NCBI RefSeq assembly: GCF_030694085.1 | Contig: NZ_JAUXZE010000035.1 | Span: 1-64,000, forward strand | Origin: Tabrizicola sp. | GTDB taxonomy: Bacteria > Pseudomonadota > Alphaproteobacteria > Rhodobacterales > Rhodobacteraceae | Direction: 5' to 3' | DNA length: 64,000 nt | In this document: positions 19,452 to 27,609 of the stretch, in pieces | Numbering within the stretch: the first letter of the stretch is position 1 | How the letters are laid out: the number at the start of each line of letters is the position of its first letter | Notes under the pieces: model-generated | Database searches by the model: none | Told to the model about the DNA's origin: nothing | Seen by the model: the letters and a program-made list of their open reading frames with translations, nothing else | Translations under genes and position numbers: made by a program

Positions 19452-19990
19452 CAGTCCAGCTTGCGGATGTAGGTCCAGGTCGGCACGTTCTCGCCCCGCG
19501 CGACGGAAAAGCTTTCGGCGTCGCCCAGGTACTGGAAGCCCGCATTGGTCAGAACACGGGCCGAGCCCGGGTTGTCCTGAAACGCTTCGGCAAACATCGT
19601 GCAGTTTTTCTGCGGGTTCGCGTTGACCAGCGCCTGTACGGCCTCGGACGCAATTCCGTGGTTCCAGAAAGCCGGGGCAACCCAGAAGGCGACTTCGGAC
19701 TGGTTGCGGTCCATCGTCTTCAACGAGATCACTCCCAGCACTTCCGGCAGGCCCGAGCGGGTGCCATCCATGACCCAGATGTCCTCGTCCGAGCCGGCGG
19801 TCATGGCGCGGGAGCAGAAGGCTTCGGCCGCGCCTGGCGGCAGCGGATGCGGGATGCCCTGGGTCGCATCGGCCACCCGTTTGTCCCCGGCATATAGCGC
19901 GAAAAGCCCGGCATCGGACTTGCGCACGGGGCGAAGCGTGAAGCGGTCGGTCGTGATTTCCACCGGAGTGGCGAACTTCTCCAGGATCAT
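19451..19990 (-). CDS. GNAT family N-acetyltransferase (RimJ/RimL-like)
   Basis: GNAT of 179 residues with the RimJ-type pattern: RFTLRPVRKSDAGLFALY at the N-terminus, EVLGVISLKTMDRNQSEVAFWV in the central sheet, NHGIASEAVQALVN at the acetyl-CoA-binding helix and NPGSARVLTNAGF near the end. The substrate is unknown; many homologues modify protein N-termini or small amines. GGAGGGAAG precedes the ATG at 19990. It lies downstream of rpmA past a strong hairpin terminator and is coupled by ATGA to the second, broken GNAT gene. Confidence 0.85.
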   Translation of the reverse strand: MILEKFATPVEITTDRFTLRPVRKSDAGLFALYAGDKRVADATQGIPHPLPPGAAEAFCSRAMTAGSDEDIWVMDGTRSGLPEVLGVISLKTMDRNQSEVAFWVAPAFWNHGIASEAVQALVNANPQKNCTMFAEAFQDNPGSARVLTNAGFQYLGDAESFSVARGENVPTWTYIRKLD

Positions 19991-20126
19991 GGCTTCCCTC
20001 CTTCGAAGCGCATGTAGGGATTGTCGGTTACCCGTGCAATCGCCCCAATGTTTGGCCGTTTCAGGGTCGTGGCATGGCAACCTGCCACATTCCCCGCCCC
20101 CACTGCCTGCAACGGCCCGAAAACGA

Positions 20127-20160
20127 GACGGGGGACCGGCCTTCCGACCGATCCCCCGTC
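20127..20160 (-). terminator. Intrinsic terminator after rpmA
   Basis: On the minus strand the arms GACGGGGGA...TCCCCCGTC (9 bp, with an internal CGG/CCG extension) are followed by TCGTTTTC. It lies 26 nt after the rpmA stop codon, as expected for the end of the rplU-rpmA message. Read-through could still reach the GNAT genes. Confidence 0.75.
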
Positions 20161-20185
20161 TACAATGCGATTGTAAAGGTTCGGC

Positions 20186-20455
20186 TTACTCGGCTGCCTC
20201 CTGGGCGGGGAGAACCGAAATGAAGGTGCGGCCTTTCAGACCTTTCTTGAAGGTCACGCGGCCCTCGACCTTGGCGAAGATCGTGTGGTCAGTGCCCATG
20301 CCGACGCCTTCGCCGGGGAACCAGGTGGTCCCGCGCTGGCGGCAGATGATGTTGCCGGGAATGGCAGCCTGACCGCCAAAGAGCTTGATGCCCAGGCGAC
20401 GACCGGCGCTGTCGCGACCGTTGCGGGACGAACCGCCTGCTTTCTTGTGTGCCAT
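20186..20455 (-). CDS. rpmA: 50S ribosomal protein bL27
   Basis: Ribosomal protein of 89 residues with the canonical [23 protein letters not shown]-terminus and [21 protein letters not shown] core. The N-terminal tail reaches the peptidyl-transferase centre. There is no cleavable N-terminal extension of the Firmicutes type. It follows rplU with 6 nt between the two genes, a standard operon. Confidence 0.98.
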   Translation of the reverse strand: MAHKKAGGSSRNGRDSAGRRLGIKLFGGQAAIPGNIICRQRGTTWFPGEGVGMGTDHTIFAKVEGRVTFKKGLKGRTFISVLPAQEAAE

Positions 20456-20461
20456 GCGGTG

Positions 20462-20908
20462 TTACTCCTGCGCTGCAGCGGCCTTGGCGGCACGCTTCGG
20501 TTTCTCGGCCTTTTCGGCGGGCTTGGCCGCACCGGGGGCTTCGTGAGCGACACGGCGCGCGGCAACGGTGCCGACGGCGGCCTTGACGCCCGACTTGTCG
20601 GCGCCCTTTTCCAGGACCTCGGTCACGCGCACCAGCGTCAGGTGCTGGCGGTGGCCCTTGGTGCGCTGGGAAGAGTGCTTCCGGCGGCGCTTCACGAAGT
20701 GAATGACCTTCTCACCCTTGATCTGGTCGATGACCTCGGCCTGCACGGCCGCGCCTGCAACCATCGGCACACCGATCGTGGTGCCGACCATCAGGATGTC
20801 GTTGAACTGGATCTTTTCGCCAGCGACGGCATCAAGCTTTTCAACGCGCAGGACGTCACCCGCCTGCACCTTGTACTGCTTGCCGCCGGTCTTGAGGACC
20901 GCAAACAT
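20462..20908 (-). CDS. rplU: 50S ribosomal protein bL21
   Basis: bL21 of 148 residues. Positions 1-103 are the conserved core (MFAVLKTGGKQYKVQAGDVLRVEKL and HFVKRRRKHSSQRTKGHRQH). The rest is an Ala/Lys/Glu-rich C-terminal extension (about 45 residues, AAKPAEKAEKPKRAAKAAAAQE) typical of alphaproteobacterial L21. It binds 23S rRNA during early 50S assembly. It is the first gene of rplU-rpmA; the leader between 20909 and about 21011 holds its promoter. Confidence 0.97.
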   Translation of the reverse strand: MFAVLKTGGKQYKVQAGDVLRVEKLDAVAGEKIQFNDILMVGTTIGVPMVAGAAVQAEVIDQIKGEKVIHFVKRRRKHSSQRTKGHRQHLTLVRVTEVLEKGADKSGVKAAVGTVAARRVAHEAPGAAKPAEKAEKPKRAAKAAAAQE

Positions 20909-21011
20909 GGGTCTTTCCTTCCATCTCTCCGCGCCCTTTGGCCCCCGACATCTCGGGCGTTCACGGGGTTTCCCCGCCTTCGGACAGCGCGCCCCTGAAG
21001 GGCGTCATTGC

Positions 21012-21051
21012 AAAAAACTTCTCGGGCCGAGAGTCGCCCCTTGGCCCGAGA
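21012..21051 (-). terminator. Intrinsic terminator of the DUF2059 gene
   Basis: On the minus strand the 9-bp stem TCTCGGGCC / GGCCCGAGA (21051-21043 and 21028-21020) is followed by AG and TTTTTT (21017-21012). It is about 45 nt after the DUF2059 stop codon and upstream of the rplU leader. It could also act as an attenuator if transcription reads through into rplU. Confidence 0.8.
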
Positions 21052-21096
21052 TGCGCGCTTATGCGTCGAAGCCCAGGCGGTGTCAAGCGGGCCGGG

Positions 21097-21945
21097 TCAG
21101 ATATCGCGCCCCAGCATCGCCCGTCCGGCCGCGCGGCCAAGGTCCAGAGAAACCTGGCGGAAAACCGTGTCGAAAGCGCCGAACAGCGCCGCGTTCAGCG
21201 CTTGTCCCGGCCGGCTTTCCCAGAACTCGACATAGCTTCGGATCTCGGCCTCGGTCAGGGGATGGTAGGCAAGACCGAGATAGGCGTAAAGCCAGGTCGA
21301 GGTGTCGGCGCGGACCTGCTCTTCCTGGCCCCAGACGTCCGACAGAAGCTGGTCCTGCGGAATCGCTCCATAGGCACCCGTCTCCGACATGCCGGTCATG
21401 AAGGCCAGGCTTCCCGACAGGGCCCCGGCAACGTTCATTTCCAGCAGATCGCCCGCCTCGATCATCCGGCGGATCAGTGCGACCTTGGGGTCCCGACTGG
21501 CCGCCGCATCTTCCGCAGCAACGCGCGCCGCCTCTTCGGTGGCCGTGTCGATGAAAGCCCGCCGCGCCTCGATCTCAAGTCCGACGATCTTCTGGCCAAG
21601 GTCAGAACCGAAGAAAGCGATGATCGCCTCCATGTCCTCGGGCTGGTAGGACAACTGAAGACGCAGCGCATCGATGAAGGCAGATTGCAGCCGGGTGGCG
21701 TCGTAGATGCCCGAAACCTCGGTCGTCCAGTCCGATCCGCCGCCCGAGGGGAACATGTCGGCCTGCAGCTCAGCGCCATGCGACATCCCCTCGTCGCGCA
21801 GAACCTGAAAGAGATCCCCCAACCGCATCACCTCGGCTACCCGGTCGACCGAGACCTCGGCAGCGGGAACTGCATCCGGCGTTTCGGCCAGCGCAGGCTG
21901 GCCCAGGGCCAGAAACGCAGCAAGAGCGACACGAGGCAGCAGCAT
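21097..21945 (-). CDS. DUF2059 domain secreted protein
   Basis: Protein of 282 residues with an N-terminal signal peptide (MLLPRVALAAFLALGQPALA, predicted cleavage before ETPDA), so probably periplasmic. The rest is helical. A DUF2059-like segment lies near the C-terminus (LAYHPLTEAEIRSYVEFWESRPGQALNAAL), with a related repeat in the first half (YQPEDMEAIIAFFGSDLGQKIVGLE), so the protein looks like two copies of the same helical unit. The function is unknown. The longer frame to 22020 lacks a signal peptide, while the ATG at 21945 has GGAAGGG upstream. Confidence 0.8.
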   Translation of the reverse strand: MLLPRVALAAFLALGQPALAETPDAVPAAEVSVDRVAEVMRLGDLFQVLRDEGMSHGAELQADMFPSGGGSDWTTEVSGIYDATRLQSAFIDALRLQLSYQPEDMEAIIAFFGSDLGQKIVGLEIEARRAFIDTATEEAARVAAEDAAASRDPKVALIRRMIEAGDLLEMNVAGALSGSLAFMTGMSETGAYGAIPQDQLLSDVWGQEEQVRADTSTWLYAYLGLAYHPLTEAEIRSYVEFWESRPGQALNAALFGAFDTVFRQVSLDLGRAAGRAMLGRDI

Positions 21946-22128
21946 GGGCGGACCCTTCCGACAGTACAACGTCCGAGAGCTAGTGCCTCCAGCCGCTCTT
22001 GCCAAGCCAAAGCACCGCAACTGGCCGTGATCGACCAGCCCCGCCCGGACGGATTTCTGCCGATTGCCCCTTGCGCATCATCGGAGGCCCGGCTATCCAC
22101 CGCGCCACATAGATGACCCCTGAAGCGC

Positions 22129-22218
<90 letters not shown>

Positions 22219-23105
22219 TTTTCCATTGATCCTGTTGGGAAAAATCTTCAGGTTTGAAGATCAACCATAAAGCACACTGCACAGATTAAGAGTTGGGGAT
22301 GGGTTCATCCTTCCTATAAGCGTTTGCAGTTTCCCGTAGAAACGCGAGTGCAAGGCCAGAAGAATGTGCCGTGCTCACTCATAGCATTTTGGGCGGTTCA
22401 ATGCACACGCACCAACCCAACCATGTCTTCGACTTCGGCAAGAAGTTTCCGGTAGGCTACCAGGCAGACTAGTGTGCCAGGGTGAAACACGGCTGCCAAA
22501 TGGACAGAGGGCGCGAGCTTATCAATGCTGGCACCAGAATATCCATGCCACAACTCCATGATATGATGCCACGTCGCAACCACGGCATTTGAAAGATGAA
22601 ATTTCGCCAGACCTGTGAGACAATAAGCTTGGGATATTCCCAATCTGGGCGTTCAGCAATGGTCCGAATCCACTGGACATGCCGCAATAAGACAAGGGCT
22701 TGAGCAAGCATTTCTTGCCGAACAATCGCAGATGCTTGGTTGCCGATGTCTCTGCCGATCCGACCGACCGGGGCTCTCATCCTGACTGGTTAAGAGCTGC
22801 GTGAAAGACAAAAGCAGAAAGCCCTGCATCCCCACTACGACAGGTGCCCAAGGGCCGTCCTCTCTGTCTTCGCTCTTGCCGCAATCGGCACGTTCTGGCC
22901 CTGAAAGACCGGAAGAGTCCTGACCCTGCGGTGTCCGGCTACGACGATGCCTTCGTTTGCAGGCTATTGCGTGGCCCGGCTGCAACAGTTCGTCCACTTC
23001 AGGACCTTACGAATTATGTGAAATCGAAAGCTCTTGACCTACAATTGCCTCTCACAGGCTAAGTCAGCGCGGAGTGCGACGACAAATGGTTGGAGTGTGG
23101 GGAAG
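22219..23105. other. Lower-GC region after tRNA-Ser without a confident gene
   Basis: About 890 nt with visibly lower GC than the flanks and several mutually overlapping frames of 60-115 codons, none with a good ribosome-binding site plus recognisable domain. The most protein-like stretch is on the minus strand (see the frameshifted candidate at 22398-22780). The tail (about 23030-23105) should hold the promoter of the beta-barrel gene; TTGACC is seen near 23036. No integrase or repeat of the tRNA 3' end is visible. Confidence 0.5.
22398..22780 (-). pseudogene. Possible decayed gene of unknown function
   Basis: Two minus-strand frames overlap. An upstream one reads GNQASAIVRQEMLAQALVLL...DWEYPKLIVSQVW. 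A downstream one in another frame reads NAVVATWHHIMELWHGYSG...VCLVAYRKLLAEVEDMVG. Both have balanced amino-acid composition unlike the Arg/Pro-rich shadow frames elsewhere, so they may be halves of one frameshifted protein of about 125 residues. I do not recognise the family. Confidence 0.25.
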
Positions 23106-24284
23106 ATGCGATTGCGGCATGATCGGATTGCGGGCTTTGGCGTAGGGTTTGCTTTCTGTCTTGCTGCAGGTGTAGTGCCGATAGCCGCTCAGGACGGTGT
23201 GACGCGGCCTATCGGAATTGCGACATCTGTCGCAAGCTCCTTTCATAGTTGGGATGGCGACGCTGGCAGTTCGGGCAGCCAGTGGTTCTCCACGGCCTCT
23301 GTCGGAATTGCACGGGCCTTCCAGAACGGCGCGGCGCTCGACCTTGCCCTCAGGACGGGCTACGTCACATCTTCCAGCACGACCGAGTCTGGCAGCGGTA
23401 CAGTCGGGGCTCTAATCGATACGACGCTCCATGCCAAATTGAGCCTCCTTGACGACCCTCGCTACCAGCCCTTCCTGACCTTCGACGTCAACCTGCCAAC
23501 CGGCAAGGCGACCCTTTACGGCGACCAGCAGTATGCCATCATGGATCGGGATCTCGTTCCACAGGATCGACTTGGCGAGGGGTTCAACGCGAACCCGGGG
23601 GTGGGCGTCACCATTCCGCTGTCGGATAAATGGATTGCATCCGGCGGGCTTGGCTACAACCTGCGTGGCTCTTACGTGCCGAACGGTGACACGAGCCGCA
23701 CCTTTGATCCGGGCAACCAGCTGATTGCCAGCGCTGGGCTGACATTTACGGACGACCGGACCCTCTTCAGTCTGACCAGCATCCACAGTACGGAAGGCGC
23801 AAGTACGCTGGATGACGAGGACTACTTCAGGCCCGGCGCCAGTACTGTCGTGAGCCTGCAGTTTGCGCGGTCTTGGGCCGCCCGCCACCAGACGCGGCTA
23901 AGCTTCTCGGTCAATTCCACAAAACGCAACGAGTTTTCGGACTTCTTCGCTGGGGGCTTCACCGAGGAAAGCCAGAACAGCAACAGCACGGTCTATCAGG
24001 GATCAGTTGGTCATGTGATCAGTCTTTCCGATTCCCTGACCCTGAACGGTGAACTCGGATATCTGCATCGGACCCGCAACGATTACGCGCCCGAAAGCGA
24101 TTTCTATACCCCGGCCAAGGAAAAGATCTCTTTCGGCCTTGGTGCTGCCTACCGGATCAGCGATGAAATTTCTGCGGTCGCCGGGTTCGAAGCTTTCCGG
24201 CTGCAGCAGGATGCGACGCCATATCTTGGCGCCAATACTTACACCGGGGCCAATGTCCATGCGTCGATCGATATCGGCTTTTAG
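23106..24284 (+). CDS. Outer-membrane beta-barrel protein of unknown function
   Basis: Protein of 392 residues. A signal peptide (RIAGFGVGFAFCLAAGVVPIAAQ, predicted cleavage before DGV) is followed by alternating amphipathic strands typical of an outer-membrane barrel and a C-terminal aromatic signature ending in ASIDIGF. Strand-rich segments such as FLTFDVNLPTGKATL and YQGSVGHVISLSDSLTLNGEL resemble the broad MetA-pathway/transporter-like OMP group, but the assignment is weak. The frame opens at 23034; the ATG at 23106 begins the signal peptide. The last 32 nt overlap the start of the ankyrin gene, suggesting coupled expression of a three-gene set with the lipase. Confidence 0.7.
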   Translation: MRLRHDRIAGFGVGFAFCLAAGVVPIAAQDGVTRPIGIATSVASSFHSWDGDAGSSGSQWFSTASVGIARAFQNGAALDLALRTGYVTSSSTTESGSGTVGALIDTTLHAKLSLLDDPRYQPFLTFDVNLPTGKATLYGDQQYAIMDRDLVPQDRLGEGFNANPGVGVTIPLSDKWIASGGLGYNLRGSYVPNGDTSRTFDPGNQLIASAGLTFTDDRTLFSLTSIHSTEGASTLDDEDYFRPGASTVVSLQFARSWAARHQTRLSFSVNSTKRNEFSDFFAGGFTEESQNSNSTVYQGSVGHVISLSDSLTLNGELGYLHRTRNDYAPESDFYTPAKEKISFGLGAAYRISDEISAVAGFEAFRLQQDATPYLGANTYTGANVHASIDIGF

Positions 24285-24816
24285 ACTGATCTGCCTTCTC
24301 GGCAGCCTCTTCTTCCAGCCTGCGTTGGCTGATGAGCGCGCGCTTCTCAAGGCAGCCAAGGCAAACGACACCAGGTCAGTGCTGGCGCTGCTTGACGCAG
24401 GTGCCGATCCCAACGGCCGAGGCGCCCAGGGCGAGACGCCGCTCATGGCCGCCGCATTGCACGGCAACATAAAGGTGGCGAAAGCCCTGTTGCAGGCCCG
24501 GGCCGACTGCGGCCTGTCCGACAAGCTCGACCGCACCGCACTGTGGATCGCTGCGGCCGGGTCACAGACCGAGCTTGTCGCACTCCTGGCAAAGCAAGAC
24601 TGCGCACAGGCGACAATCAATCTGGCCGATGAGCAGTCGCGCTCGACTGCCCTGCACATGGCGATCAGCACCTTCGTCAAGGCGAGCGGACTGCGCGCCC
24701 TCGTTCGCGGCGGAGCCAGCCTGACTGCAAAGAACTGGCTTGGACAGACGCCACCCGCCACCTGCAAGCAGACCGCGAAGAGACTTTCCCGCTGCCGGTC
24801 GGCCGGCATCCTTTAA
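24253..24816 (+). CDS. Exported ankyrin-repeat protein
   Basis: Protein of 187 residues with an N-terminal signal peptide (SISAFRLICLLGSLFFQPALA) and about four ankyrin repeats. The units include RALLKAAKANDTRSVLALLDAGADPN, GETPLMAAALHGNIKVAKALLQ and DRTALWIAAAGSQTELVALL, then a final STALHMAISTFV unit. It is probably periplasmic and acts through protein binding. Alternative ATGs lie at 24253 and 24259. The gene starts inside the end of the beta-barrel gene and is followed 33 nt later by a secreted lipase. By analogy with periplasmic ankyrin proteins encoded beside lipase effectors, it may restrain or chaperone the lipase; this is inference. Confidence 0.7.
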   Translation: MSMRRSISAFRLICLLGSLFFQPALADERALLKAAKANDTRSVLALLDAGADPNGRGAQGETPLMAAALHGNIKVAKALLQARADCGLSDKLDRTALWIAAAGSQTELVALLAKQDCAQATINLADEQSRSTALHMAISTFVKASGLRALVRGGASLTAKNWLGQTPPATCKQTAKRLSRCRSAGIL

Positions 24817-24849
24817 CCATCGCGGGCGCCTTCCGCCCTCCCGTACCGT

Positions 24850-26328
24850 ATGGAGTTTTCCGTGTCGTCCAACCGCCTGCTCGCCGCCGTCGCCGCCATC
24901 GCCTTTGCCATTGCCATCCCTGTGCAGGGCCAGACAACGATCGAATTGCGCAAAAGCGGCAGCAGCGTCCTTGCACCCAGCTCGGTCGCACGCGAAGCGC
25001 TACCCTTTGCCGAAATCTCCAACGCCGTGTACGGCACCGAAAATGCCGGAGACTGGAAAGTGGTTGCAGGCTGGAAGGACCTGGTCGGCGGCGGCATCAG
25101 CGGGACCTACAGCAAGATCGTCGGCAGCACCTTCGGCTTCAATGCACAGGTCTACCAGAACGCCGCGACCGGAGAGATCGCCCTCGCCTTCCAGGGGACG
25201 AATCCGACATCGACGACCGATTGGGTCAACAACGCGACGCAATACACGGGCCTCCCCACCCCTCAGTACGAACTCGCCCTGATCGTCGCCCAGCGCGCCG
25301 TCGAACGCTATGGGTCTGACCTGACGGTGACCGGACACTCGCTGGGTGGGGGGCTCGCACAGTTCGTCGCGGCGAACTTCAACGTGAACGCCGTAACCTT
25401 CAACGCCGCCGGACTGTCGTTCGCGTCAGGTGCGGACCTGCAGCTTGGGAAGCGGGTGATCAACATCAACGGCAGCCGCGACATCGTGTCGTCCATTCCC
25501 GGTTCCTACCAGATCGGCACCGAATACACCTTTGACGACACCAGGTCCGGCACGGTGTCCGGGATCGTCACCGGGCACCTGATGTCGACCATGCTGCCCC
25601 TGCTGAAGGAAGCGGCAAACGGGGGAAAGAAAGGCGTCGCGGTGAACTGGGCCGCCGTCCGCCTGGCGCAGGACAACATGGCAGCGGTGGTATCCGGCAA
25701 CGTCTCGGCGACCGGGGCCGCAAGCGGCTCGGTGGTCAACGGAGCCCGGTCGCAGACGACGGTCAACGGCCTCTTCTCGCGTGGGCAGGCGGTCGCGGAA
25801 ACCGAATGGACTTTGACCGCCGGTGGCCCCGAGAACCTTGGCCAGGGCCGATCCTTCGGCTCGATCACCCGGTCAGACCGGGAAGTGATCTACTCACTCA
25901 ACAACGCGGGGCAGGTCGTTACGGCGATCGAAAAGCAGTTCGTCGTCGGCGATCGCAATGCGCGAATTTCCATCTCGGGCCTGGCGAACTTTGTTACGAC
26001 CGAATTCCCAGAATTCGTGGGCACGCAGTTCAACGACACGGCCACGATCCGCATCATCACCCAATCCGGTAGAACCACTGTAGTCCCGGTAGACTTTCTG
26101 TTCGCCTCGGTGAACCGCGACGTCTTCATCCCGGTCGATGGTCTTCCCGAACCCCTTGCGGGCAACAACCCTAACGACGGCGGCGGCCAGACCGGTTTCC
26201 GCCAGGTGACGATCAGCAACCTGAACCTCGCGGCGGGCAGCACTGTCACTCTCCAGATCGAGGTCGCCAACGTCGGCGACACCGCCTATCCCAGCGCCAT
26301 CCTGCTTAGTCGGGTCGGCATCCAGTAA
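24850..26328 (+). CDS. Secreted alpha/beta-hydrolase, class-3-type lipase
   Basis: Protein of 492 residues with a signal peptide (LLAAVAAIAFAIAIPVQG). The hydrolase core shows the nucleophile elbow TGHSLGGGLAQF (S164), with D211 (NGSRDIVSS) and H243 (IVTGHLMS) as a plausible catalytic triad, and an oxyanion-like ALAFQGTNPTSTTDWVNN segment as in class 3 lipases. The C-terminal 200 residues are beta-rich (FVVGDRNARISISGLANF ... NLNLAAGSTVTLQIEVANVGDTAYPSAILL), perhaps an adhesion or carbohydrate-binding module. The ATG at 24850 lacks a Shine-Dalgarno. An in-frame GTG at 24862 has GGAG 6 nt upstream and could be the true start. Third gene of the barrel-ankyrin-lipase set. Confidence 0.75.
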   Translation: MEFSVSSNRLLAAVAAIAFAIAIPVQGQTTIELRKSGSSVLAPSSVAREALPFAEISNAVYGTENAGDWKVVAGWKDLVGGGISGTYSKIVGSTFGFNAQVYQNAATGEIALAFQGTNPTSTTDWVNNATQYTGLPTPQYELALIVAQRAVERYGSDLTVTGHSLGGGLAQFVAANFNVNAVTFNAAGLSFASGADLQLGKRVININGSRDIVSSIPGSYQIGTEYTFDDTRSGTVSGIVTGHLMSTMLPLLKEAANGGKKGVAVNWAAVRLAQDNMAAVVSGNVSATGAASGSVVNGARSQTTVNGLFSRGQAVAETEWTLTAGGPENLGQGRSFGSITRSDREVIYSLNNAGQVVTAIEKQFVVGDRNARISISGLANFVTTEFPEFVGTQFNDTATIRIITQSGRTTVVPVDFLFASVNRDVFIPVDGLPEPLAGNNPNDGGGQTGFRQVTISNLNLAAGSTVTLQIEVANVGDTAYPSAILLSRVGIQ

Positions 26329-26654
26329 TGCTCCGACTGCGGCGGACGTCTCGATCCTGAAGTGTATCATTTCCGGCAGAAATCGGCATCGGGCGCGTAA
26401 AGCGGCGGGCGTATCCGCGACATCAAGCCGGACAGCGTAATGTCGGATTACCGGCCTCCGCACGCAGCCGCGAACACCTGAGGCGAGCAGAAGTTCCTTG
26501 AGGGTCTCCGCTCAGTGCGTCGGGTTGACACCCTTGCGGTGCCCGGCAAATGTCGCCCGGGACGCTTTTATGCCGCCGAGCAACCGGGACTCTGTCTGGG
26601 GCTTTTCATGCGCCCCGCGTCGGGAACGCAGATCGTTCTGCTGTCCGGGGAACG
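26329..26654. other. Intergenic region between convergent lipase and LysR genes
   Basis: About 326 nt without a supported gene. The small frames here have no Shine-Dalgarno and overlap one another. I see no clear terminator hairpin with a T-run and no repeat shared with other intergenic regions of the window. Confidence 0.5.
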
Positions 26655-27524
26655 TCAAAGAGGCAGAACATCAGCCAGCAGCGGATTGGGAAATCGCCGT
26701 TCGCGGGTGACGGCGAAGAAGGTCTCGCCGATCCCGTGCAGTCGGCTGGCCTCGACCAGGGCACCGGACTGAAGCTCGTCGCGCACGACGATCGCAGGGA
26801 TCACCGCCAGGCCCGCATCGGCGCGGGCCAAAAGGCGGATCATCGCCATGTCGTCGACCTCGGCGGCGTAGATCGGGCTGACCTGCAACTGCACGGCCAG
26901 CGCTTCGAAAGCAGCGCGCAGGGCGGTTTCCCTTGTGGGCACGATCAACGGCTGCCGGGCAATCAGGTCGCGCAAGGACGCTGCGTGGCCGACCCGGGCC
27001 GGTGTGCCGATCAGGCTGACAGGCTGTTCGTCCAGCCGGTGCACCAACCAGTGCGTCGTCGCATCCCGCGCTGGCGCGACATTGGTCAGGATCACGTCCA
27101 GCGCCAACGTTTCGAGGCCCCGAAGAAGTTCCTTCTGCGAGCCGGAGCGGAGCACCACCTCGACATCCGACCGTGCAATCAGGGGCCGCAGGAACTGCAT
27201 CTGGAAATTGCGCGACAACGTGGCCAGCGCGCCTACCCTTAGCGCACGGCGCGCCCGTCCGGTTTCGCGCAAGGTGGCGGTCAGGTCGTCGGCGGTGCGG
27301 AAAATTGCCTCGGCATGGTCAAGTGCGATGCGCCCCGCCTCGGTCAGGACCAGGCCCCTGCCCCGGCGCTCGAAGAGATCCTGGCCAAGCGAGGCTTCCA
27401 ACGCCTTGATCTGGGTGGACAATGCCGATTGCGACAGGTTCAGGCCGCGCGCGGCGCCAGTCAGGGTGCCATCGCTGGCAACCGCCCGGAACAGGCGAAG
27501 ATGGTGAAGGTTCAGCTGGGCCAT
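26655..27524 (-). CDS. LysR-family transcriptional regulator of the dab operon
   Basis: LysR regulator of 289 residues. The winged helix-turn-helix is at 1-60 (LHHLRLFRAVASDGTLTGAARGLNLSQSALSTQIKALEASLG). The effector domain follows from about 90 (RVGALATLSRNFQMQFLRPL). It is divergent from dabB-dabA with 85 nt between its start and the preferred dabB start, the usual layout for a LysR activator of its neighbours. CbbR-type regulators control CO2-concentrating genes in other bacteria, so sensing of a carbon-starvation metabolite is plausible but not shown. The intergenic region has a LysR-like inverted repeat at 27544-27564. Confidence 0.85.
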   Translation of the reverse strand: MAQLNLHHLRLFRAVASDGTLTGAARGLNLSQSALSTQIKALEASLGQDLFERRGRGLVLTEAGRIALDHAEAIFRTADDLTATLRETGRARRALRVGALATLSRNFQMQFLRPLIARSDVEVVLRSGSQKELLRGLETLALDVILTNVAPARDATTHWLVHRLDEQPVSLIGTPARVGHAASLRDLIARQPLIVPTRETALRAAFEALAVQLQVSPIYAAEVDDMAMIRLLARADAGLAVIPAIVVRDELQSGALVEASRLHGIGETFFAVTRERRFPNPLLADVLPL

Positions 27525-27543
27525 TCTTCTATCAGAAAGAATG

Positions 27544-27564
27544 ATTACCCTTAATATATGTAAT
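27544..27564. promoter_or_regulatory. Candidate LysR operator upstream of dabBA
   Basis: ATTAC-N11-GTAAT, an interrupted palindrome matching the T-N11-A logic of LysR sites, lies in an AT-rich 85-nt gap between the regulator gene and dabB. It is the only such symmetrical site in the gap. Confidence 0.5.
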
Positions 27565-27609
27565 TTTCTGAAGGTTTTTCAAGAGCTACACCCCACGGCG
27601 GATCCCGTT

